From Kribbella sandramycini (GTDB lineage: Bacteria > Actinomycetota > Actinomycetes > Propionibacteriales > Kribbellaceae): 64,000 bases of DNA. The notes under the pieces are model-generated. The model was not told the origin of the DNA. It saw nothing but the letters and a program-made list of their open reading frames with translations, and made no database searches. The position numbers and the translations under genes are program-made. The DNA is taken from assembly GCF_013131805.1 (NCBI RefSeq), contig NZ_JABJRC010000001.1, positions 806,001-870,000 on the forward strand. Direction: 5' to 3'. This document shows, one piece after another, positions 58,618-64,000 of the stretch; within the stretch, counting starts at the first letter, position 1; each line of letters opens with the position of its first letter.

Positions 58618-59376
58618 ATGTCCGACATGAGTTCGCCCTCGGCCATCGACAAGACGTTGATGGTGTTGGATGCCGTCCTGGAACACTCGCGGTTCACCGA
58701 CGTGGTGAACGCGACCGGTCTGGCCAAGTCGACCGTGCACCGGATCATGGCCTCGCTGGTGGAGCACGAGTTCGTCACGCAGTCCGACGACGGCTCGTAC
58801 CACCCGGGGCCCAAGGCGCTGCGGCTCGCCGGGCACGCCCTGACCAACGTCGACCTGGCCACGGTCGCCCGGCCGGTCCTGGCCGACCTGGTCGCGCAGA
58901 CCCGCTGCACGGTGCATGTCGGCCTGCTGAACGGAGACGAGGCGATCTACGTCGCCCGTCTCGACGGCCCCAAGCCGTACCGGATGCCGTCCCGGGTCGG
59001 TAAGGCCTTCTGGCTGCACTGCACCGGGATCGGCAAGGCCCTGCTCGCCGAGAAGGACGACGACGCCCTCGACGCGCACATCACCCGGACGGGCCTGCCC
59101 GCGCGGACGCCGTTGACCCACACGACGGCGGCGTCGCTGAAATCCGACCTCGCCCAGGTCCGCGCCCGCGGCTACGCGCTGGACGACGAGGAGAACGAAC
59201 CGGGGATCCGGTGTGTGGCGTCCGTCATTCACGACCACACCGGACTGGCCATCGCCGCGGTCAGTATTTCCACGTTGTCCCTGGAACAATCGATCGCCCA
59301 GGTGGCCCTGATGGCGCCGGCCGCGATCGAAGCAGCCCGTAAGATCTCGGCCGCACTGGGTTACCGGGAGCCGTAA
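58618..59376 (+). CDS. IclR-family transcriptional regulator (KdgR-like role)
   Basis: 252-aa regulator. Winged helix at about 8-65 (VVNATGLAKSTVHRIMASLVEHEFV) and IclR effector domain with GKALLAEKDDD and the late GLAIAAVSISTLS segment. ATG at 58618 after AAGGAG; ATG at 58627 is an alternative. As third gene of the kdu operon, with paired palindromes before kduI and the symporter gene, it is the probable repressor responding to a uronate catabolite (inference). Confidence 0.92.
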   Translation: MSDMSSPSAIDKTLMVLDAVLEHSRFTDVVNATGLAKSTVHRIMASLVEHEFVTQSDDGSYHPGPKALRLAGHALTNVDLATVARPVLADLVAQTRCTVHVGLLNGDEAIYVARLDGPKPYRMPSRVGKAFWLHCTGIGKALLAEKDDDALDAHITRTGLPARTPLTHTTAASLKSDLAQVRARGYALDDEENEPGIRCVASVIHDHTGLAIAAVSISTLSLEQSIAQVALMAPAAIEAARKISAALGYREP

Positions 59377-59388
59377 GGTCTGCTTATA

Positions 59389-59407
59389 GTTAGGAAACCT
59401 TCCTAAC
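59389..59407. promoter_or_regulatory. Palindromic operator before the glucosaminidase gene (chitosanase-type box)
   Basis: GTTAGGAAACCTTCCTAAC: perfect 8-bp arms around three bases, 23 nt upstream of the start. Its TTAGGAA/TTCCTAA core resembles the operator bound by the ROK regulator CsnR ahead of streptomycete chitosanase genes. TATAGT at 59385-59390 overlaps it and may be the -10 element. Confidence 0.7.
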
Positions 59408-59430
59408 CATTAAGCCCGAAGGACCGCCCC

Positions 59431-62400
59431 ATGAAACCAACGCTGCGCTGGCTGCTGGCGGGAGCTCTGATCGTCGGGACCCTGACCCCGACGAGTTCGA
59501 GCGTCGCCGCCGCGGCCGCCTCGGCCAGTCCGATTCCCGGCTTCCTGTTACAGAGTTCGGCCCAGGTCTCCGACGACGCCGCGGTCACCAAGCCGGGCTT
59601 CCCGACCACCGGCTGGCTGCCGGTGTCGCCGAAGTCCACGGTGTTCGCCGGTCTGCTGGAGAACGACAAGTACCCGGATCCGTTCTTCTCGACGAATATG
59701 AAGAACGTCGACAAGGCCCAGTTCAACGTCCCGTGGTGGTATCGGACGGAGCTGCAGCTCGCCGACACCGGCCAGCGCACGTACCTCGACTTCAGCGGCG
59801 TGATGTCGCGGGCGGACGTCTGGGTGAACGGCGTCCGCGTCGCCGACAAGAACCAGGTCGTCGGCGCCTACACGCGGCACGACCTGGACATCACAGCGCA
59901 GGTGAAGCCGGGGAGCAACTCGATCGCGTTCAAGGTCTACCCGAACGACCCGAACCGCGATCTGACCATGGGCTGGATCGACTGGGCGCAGACCCCGCCG
60001 GACAAGAACATGGGCATCGTGCGGGACGTCGTCGTCCGGCGCAGCGGCGCGGTCGCCCTGCGCGGCGCGCACGTGCTGACCAAGCTGACCGTGCCGTCGC
60101 TGAACCACGTGGATCTGACGCCGAAGGTCGACGTCCGCAACGACTCGGCCGCCGCGGTGACGACGACGGTGAGCGGCACGGTGGCCGGCGTACCGGTCAG
60201 CCAGACGGTGACGCTGGCGGCCAAGGAGAAGAAGACGGTCACGTTCGCGACGATCGGGCTGGACAACCCGAACGTTTGGTGGCCGGCCGGGATGGGCGGC
60301 CAGCCGCTCTATTCGATCGACCTGAACGCCTCGGTCGGCGGCGCGGTCTCCGACAGCACGTCGGACAAGTTCGGCGTCCGGGACGTCAAGGCCCCGCTGA
60401 ACAGCAGCGGCGGGCGGATCTTCTCGATCAACGGCCGCCCGCTGCTGATCAAGGGCGGCGGCTACTCGCCGGACCTGTTCCTGCGCTGGAACGCGACGGC
60501 CGCGGCCGACAAGCTGAAGTACGTGAAGGACCTGGGCCTGAACACGGTCCGGCTGGAAGGGCACATCGAGCCGGACGAGTTCTTCGACCTGGCCGATGAG
60601 CTCGGCGTCCTGACCATGCCCGGTTGGGAATGCTGTGACAAGTGGGAGGGCCAGGTCAACGGGAAGTTCCCGTGGACGGCCGAGGACTACGAGACCGCCA
60701 AGCGCTCGATGACCGGCGAAGCGGAGCGGCTGCGCAACAACCCGAGTGTGTTCACGTTCCTGATCGGCAGCGACTACGCGCCGGACGCCCGGATCGAGAA
60801 GGGCTATCTCGACGCGCTGACCGCCGCCGACTGGCCGACTCCCGTCGTCCCGGCCGCGGCCAAGCGGTCCTCGCCGCAGCTCGGCACCTCCGGGATGAAG
60901 ATGAACGGGCCGTACGACTGGATCCCGCCGAACTACTGGTACGACAAGGCGCACGACGACGCCGGCGGCGCGTGGAACTTCAACTCCGAGACCTCGGCCG
61001 GGCCGGACATCCCGACCCTGGACACGCTGAACCGGATGATGACGCCGGCCGAGCTCGAGGTGCTCTGGAAAAACCCGTCGGCCAACCAGTACCACCGGTC
61101 CGAGTCGACGACGTTCGGCAACCTGAAGCTGTTCGGCGACGCGCTGGCCGCCCGGTACGGCGCTCCGGTGAATCTGAACGACTATGTGAAGAAGGCCCAG
61201 CTGGCGGCGTACGAGAACGTCCGGGCCGAGTTCGAGTCGCACAACCGGAACTTCACCGACAGCACGAACCCCTCCACCGGGCTGATCTACTGGATGCTTA
61301 ACAGCGGCTGGACGTCGCTGCACTGGCAGCTGTTCGACGCGTACTTCGACCAGAACGGCGCGTACTACGGCGCCAAGAAGGCGAACGAGCCGCTGCACAT
61401 CCAGTACTCCTACGACAACAAGTCGGTCGTGGTCGTCAATCAGAACCGCGGCACGGCGTCCGGGCTGACGGCGTCGGTGAAGCTGTTCAACGTCGACGGC
61501 ACGGAGAAGTTCTCCCAGACGGCGTCGGTGTCGGTGCCGGGTGAGGGCGGTAAGGCGACGGCGCTGACGATCCCGTCGGTGAGCGGGTTGTCGACGACGT
61601 ACCTGGCGAAGCTGGTGCTGATGAACGCAGCCGGGGTCGAGGTGAGCCGGAACGTGTACTGGCTATCCACCAAGGCCGACACGCTCGACTGGAACAACAC
61701 CACTTGGTACACCACGCCGACCACCAGCTACGGCGACCTGAAGGGGCTGTCGAATCTGGCGCAGGCTCCGGTGTCGGCGTCCGCCACGACTACGGCGTCC
61801 GGTGACACCACGACCACTACGGTGACGCTGAAGAACACCTCCACTGCGAAGACACCTGCGTTCTATCTGGACGCTCACGTCGTCGGAACGGCCGGCAAGC
61901 CCGTACTGCCGATTCAGTGGAACGACAACGCGGTGTCGCTGTGGCCGGGTGAGTCGACGACGCTGCGCGCGACGTACCGGACCTCTGATTTGAAGGGTGC
62001 TACGCCGTCGGTGCGGATCACCGGCTGGAACACGGCCACCCAGACCGTTCCTGGCAACGGCGGGCCGAGTGAACCGGGCCCGGTGGTCTACGAGGCCGAG
62101 GACGCCGCCATCACCGCTGGGGTCGTCGAGTCGAACCACACCGGTTTCACCGGGCGCGGCTTCGTCAACTACAACAACGCGGTCGGTAGCGCCGTCGAGT
62201 GGACCGTGACGGCAGCCAAGGCCGGCCCGGCCACGGTCGAGCTGCGCTATGCGAACGGTACGACGGCGAACCGGGCGATGAACGTGTCGGTGAACGGCAC
62301 GGTCGTCTCCCCCGCCCTCGCGTTCGCGGGGACGGGCGCCTGGACGAACTGGCAGACCAAGACGATCACAGTCAACCTGGTTGCCGGTAGCAACAAGATC

Positions 62401-62460
62401 AAGGCGGTCGCGACGACGGCCAACGGCGGCCCGAACGTGGACAAGGTCACCGTCTCCTGA
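59431..62460 (+). CDS. Secreted exo-beta-D-glucosaminidase (GH2) with C-terminal carbohydrate-binding module
   Basis: 1009-aa exported enzyme releasing glucosamine from chitosan ends. Signal peptide at 1-36; GH2 sugar-binding domain, immunoglobulin-like domain and TIM barrel follow (about 40-640). The acid/base is the Asp in FLIGSDYAPD and the nucleophile the Glu in FNFNSETSAG; this Asp/Glu pair is as in the characterised CsxA enzymes. After two beta domains a CBM35/CBM6-like module occupies about 885-1009 (YEAEDAAITAG ... NKIKAVATTANGGPNVDKVTV). ATG at 59431 with AAGGA. The chitosanase-type box upstream agrees with the substrate. Confidence 0.92.
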   Translation: MKPTLRWLLAGALIVGTLTPTSSSVAAAAASASPIPGFLLQSSAQVSDDAAVTKPGFPTTGWLPVSPKSTVFAGLLENDKYPDPFFSTNMKNVDKAQFNVPWWYRTELQLADTGQRTYLDFSGVMSRADVWVNGVRVADKNQVVGAYTRHDLDITAQVKPGSNSIAFKVYPNDPNRDLTMGWIDWAQTPPDKNMGIVRDVVVRRSGAVALRGAHVLTKLTVPSLNHVDLTPKVDVRNDSAAAVTTTVSGTVAGVPVSQTVTLAAKEKKTVTFATIGLDNPNVWWPAGMGGQPLYSIDLNASVGGAVSDSTSDKFGVRDVKAPLNSSGGRIFSINGRPLLIKGGGYSPDLFLRWNATAAADKLKYVKDLGLNTVRLEGHIEPDEFFDLADELGVLTMPGWECCDKWEGQVNGKFPWTAEDYETAKRSMTGEAERLRNNPSVFTFLIGSDYAPDARIEKGYLDALTAADWPTPVVPAAAKRSSPQLGTSGMKMNGPYDWIPPNYWYDKAHDDAGGAWNFNSETSAGPDIPTLDTLNRMMTPAELEVLWKNPSANQYHRSESTTFGNLKLFGDALAARYGAPVNLNDYVKKAQLAAYENVRAEFESHNRNFTDSTNPSTGLIYWMLNSGWTSLHWQLFDAYFDQNGAYYGAKKANEPLHIQYSYDNKSVVVVNQNRGTASGLTASVKLFNVDGTEKFSQTASVSVPGEGGKATALTIPSVSGLSTTYLAKLVLMNAAGVEVSRNVYWLSTKADTLDWNNTTWYTTPTTSYGDLKGLSNLAQAPVSASATTTASGDTTTTTVTLKNTSTAKTPAFYLDAHVVGTAGKPVLPIQWNDNAVSLWPGESTTLRATYRTSDLKGATPSVRITGWNTATQTVPGNGGPSEPGPVVYEAEDAAITAGVVESNHTGFTGRGFVNYNNAVGSAVEWTVTAAKAGPATVELRYANGTTANRAMNVSVNGTVVSPALAFAGTGAWTNWQTKTITVNLVAGSNKIKAVATTANGGPNVDKVTVS

Positions 62461-62465
62461 ACCGG

Positions 62466-62496
62466 CCGGGCTGCCGTTCACCAGGCGGCAGCCCGG
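62466..62496. terminator. Bidirectional terminator hairpin
   Basis: CCGGGCTGCCG (62466-62476) and CGGCAGCCCGG (62486-62496) form a perfect 11-bp stem with a 9-nt loop, between the convergent glucosaminidase and MOSC genes. Confidence 0.85.
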
Positions 62497-62497
62497 T

Positions 62498-63133
62498 CTA
62501 CCCCCGGCTCGCGATCCGCTCCGCGACGGCGCGGATCTCGTCCCAGAGCAACACCTCGGAGTCGAGCATCACCCGCATCTTGGCCGGCTCCTGCGCGCCG
62601 AAGAAATGGCCGATCGTCACCTCGTGATCCGGCCGGCTGAGGATCTCGATCTCGTCCCCAGCGGCGATCGACCCGGTCCGGAGTACGCGCAGATACGCGC
62701 CCGGCCGCCCGGCCTGGTGGAACCTCTTGGCCCAGCGCTGCTCCCCCATCCGCTCCTGGAACGTGATGCACGGGATCCGCGGCGCAGTCACCAACACCTC
62801 GACCTCGTCGCCCAGCCGCCACACCTCCCCGAGCAGCGCGCCGGTCACATCCAGCCCCTCGGTGCGCAGATTCTCACCGAACAACCCGCTCGGGATCTCC
62901 CGACCGAGCTCACCGGCCCACCAGTCGGCGTCCTCCTCGGCGTACACATACAAAGCCTGATCCGGCCGCCCGTGGTTCTTGGTGTCACAGACCCGATCCC
63001 TGGCCAGCCCGCGCTCCCCCACCGGGACGCGCCCCGGCTGCGGCCGCTTGTCGATCGCCGTGAAGCCAGTCTGCTTAGGACCCGGAAGAAGCTCCTCCAC
63101 CACATTCACCGTCAGCAGCCGCATACGTTCCAT
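62498..63133 (-). CDS. MOSC domain protein
   Basis: 211-aa MOSC-domain protein of the YiiM/YuaD type, a fold that handles the molybdenum cofactor or its sulfur. The conserved Cys is in APRIPCITFQERMG; PVGERGLARDRVCDTKNHG and LFGENLRTEGLD are family segments. YiiM relatives reduce N-hydroxylated compounds; the activity here is unknown. ATG at 63133 with GGGAG upstream; ATG at 63124 is an alternative. Confidence 0.85.
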   Translation of the reverse strand: MERMRLLTVNVVEELLPGPKQTGFTAIDKRPQPGRVPVGERGLARDRVCDTKNHGRPDQALYVYAEEDADWWAGELGREIPSGLFGENLRTEGLDVTGALLGEVWRLGDEVEVLVTAPRIPCITFQERMGEQRWAKRFHQAGRPGAYLRVLRTGSIAAGDEIEILSRPDHEVTIGHFFGAQEPAKMRVMLDSEVLLWDEIRAVAERIASRG

Positions 63134-63155
63134 GGTCTCCCGGCGGTCAACCCGA

Positions 63156-64000
63156 TTAGTCCTGGATGGCCTTGACGATGGCGATGTTGCGGGTCAGCCA
63201 GTCCTGCGGGAGGAGGGCGTCAGCGCTCTCCAGGGTCCAGAGGACGTTGAGCATCTGCCGGAGGACGACCCAGCGCCGGGCGCGCTCCTCGTCGAGGCCG
63301 GCGGCGTCGATGGTGGTGAAGAAGCGTTGCTGGACGGCGAAGCGGAGGTCGCCGGTGATCTCGTCCCAGCGGTTCCAGATCAGCGGGGCGACCTCGTAGT
63401 GCGGGTCGCCGGAGAGCGGTTTGGGGTCGATGACGAGCCAGGGCTCGCGGGTGCCGGCCAGGACGTTCTCGTAGTGCAGGTCGGTGTGGATGAGGCGGCC
63501 GTCGGTGGCCGGGTCGGTGCTGAAGTCCTCGGCGAGGGAGATCGCCTGTTCGACGTACCGGTGCGGGACGGGGGCCGAGGCGGGCAGTTGGCGGAACCGC
63601 TCCAGCCAGCGCTTCAGCTCGCCCGACAGCGTCCGGTACTGCGGGCCGGCCTCCACGTGCAGCCGGGCGTACGCCGTACCGACGATTTCGCAGGCCTCGT
63701 AGACGTCGACGGTCGTGAGATCGCGCGGCTCCAGCCGCTCCAGCAGCAGGGCGAACCGGCGCGGATCGGCCCGGAGCAGCTGGACGGCGCCGTCGCCCGC
63801 CCAGTCCCGCAGGGCGAGATGCTCGGTCTCGGCCTCCCAATGCGGGAACTGGACCTTCAGGACGGCGCGCTGCCCGTCCGCGGTGAGCACCGGGACGACC
63901 AGCGCGCACTCGCCGTGCCGGGAGCCGCCGTCGACGCGTAACTTCCACTCTTCGAGCAGCTCGCGGGTCAGCCGCGGCAGCCGATCCAGCCAGCCGGCCC
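63156..64000 (-). CDS. Aminoglycoside/hydroxyurea-type phosphotransferase (APH(6)-like), N-terminus beyond window
   Basis: 281 residues visible; the reading frame stays open to base 64000, so the start lies outside the window. The kinase catalytic loop is LIHTDLHYENVL (HxD...N) and the metal-binding Asp is in WLVIDPKPLSGDPHYEVAP, matching the APH_6_hur family, which includes streptomycin 6-kinases. Chromosomal relatives are common in actinobacteria and often have unknown natural substrates; resistance cannot be inferred. Confidence 0.85.
   Translation of the reverse strand, partial: AGWLDRLPRLTRELLEEWKLRVDGGSRHGECALVVPVLTADGQRAVLKVQFPHWEAETEHLALRDWAGDGAVQLLRADPRRFALLLERLEPRDLTTVDVYEACEIVGTAYARLHVEAGPQYRTLSGELKRWLERFRQLPASAPVPHRYVEQAISLAEDFSTDPATDGRLIHTDLHYENVLAGTREPWLVIDPKPLSGDPHYEVAPLIWNRWDEITGDLRFAVQQRFFTTIDAAGLDEERARRWVVLRQMLNVLWTLESADALLPQDWLTRNIAIVKAIQD

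Overview
The window is a high-GC actinobacterial chromosome segment. GC-rich codons, GTG/TTG starts, Tat substrates, an F420-type PPOX protein, SigE-family sigma factor, DUF3097 and VKOR all point that way; the content suggests a nocardioid of the Kribbella type (inference). There are about 50 protein genes, several bounded by 1-4 nt start/stop overlaps. I saw no rRNA, tRNA, CRISPR array or transposase.

Layout. (1) 1-3393: dipeptide/oligopeptide ABC importer (two permeases, two ATPases; the last runs off the left edge), minus strand. (2) 3664-5511: leuA with a short upstream leader peptide carrying four consecutive Leu codons and an 11-bp inverted repeat, i.e. a leucine attenuator. (3) 5525-10044: DUF1800, DUF1501, response regulator and histidine kinase, apparently one operon. 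(4) 10130-12244: PPOX protein and two GNAT acetyltransferases. (5) 12244-22119: the conserved actinobacterial block hrcA-dnaJ-rsmE ... phoH-ybeY-CNNM-CDA-like-era, with a CIRCE operator before hrcA and a sigma/anti-sigma/phospholipase-C-like insertion between rsmE and phoH. (6) 22121-30062: sugar-type oxidoreductase with ThuA, MBL hydrolase, DUF4870, NCS1 permease, DUF3097 and a patatin-like protein. (7) 30128-35104: LacI regulator, solute-binding lipoprotein and PL8 polysaccharide lyase with LacI-type palindromes, then hemW. (8) 36562-38574: DHA2 MFS exporter with an extra C-terminal winged-helix-like domain. (9) 38631-45480: a 2170-residue secreted RHS-repeat protein with a short cationic/hydrophobic C-terminal tip and an overlapping small four-helix membrane protein, a candidate toxin-immunity pair. 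(10) 45595-51845: MFS, DUF929 plus VKOR (oxidative folding), two convergent unknown genes, acyl-CoA ligase. (11) 51953-54983: secreted PNGase-A-like protein, a 406-bp non-coding repeat island, asd. (12) 55126-59376: uronate module (tautomerase and SSS symporter diverging from kduI-kduD-iclR) with two matching 19-bp operators. (13) 59389-62460: exo-beta-D-glucosaminidase behind a chitosanase-type palindrome. (14) 62498-64000: MOSC protein and an APH(6)-like kinase cut by the right edge.

Functionally the window mixes housekeeping (leucine, lysine/threonine and heme genes, heat-shock control, ribosome maturation) with saprophytic carbohydrate use: a PL8 lyase making unsaturated uronides, KduI/KduD acting on their breakdown products, a glucosaminidase and an N-glycan amidase. 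The most unusual items are the RHS tip with its partner, the repeat island at 53565-53957, the likely CTG start of phoH, the metal-site-less CDA-like protein and the tautomerase in the uronate operon.
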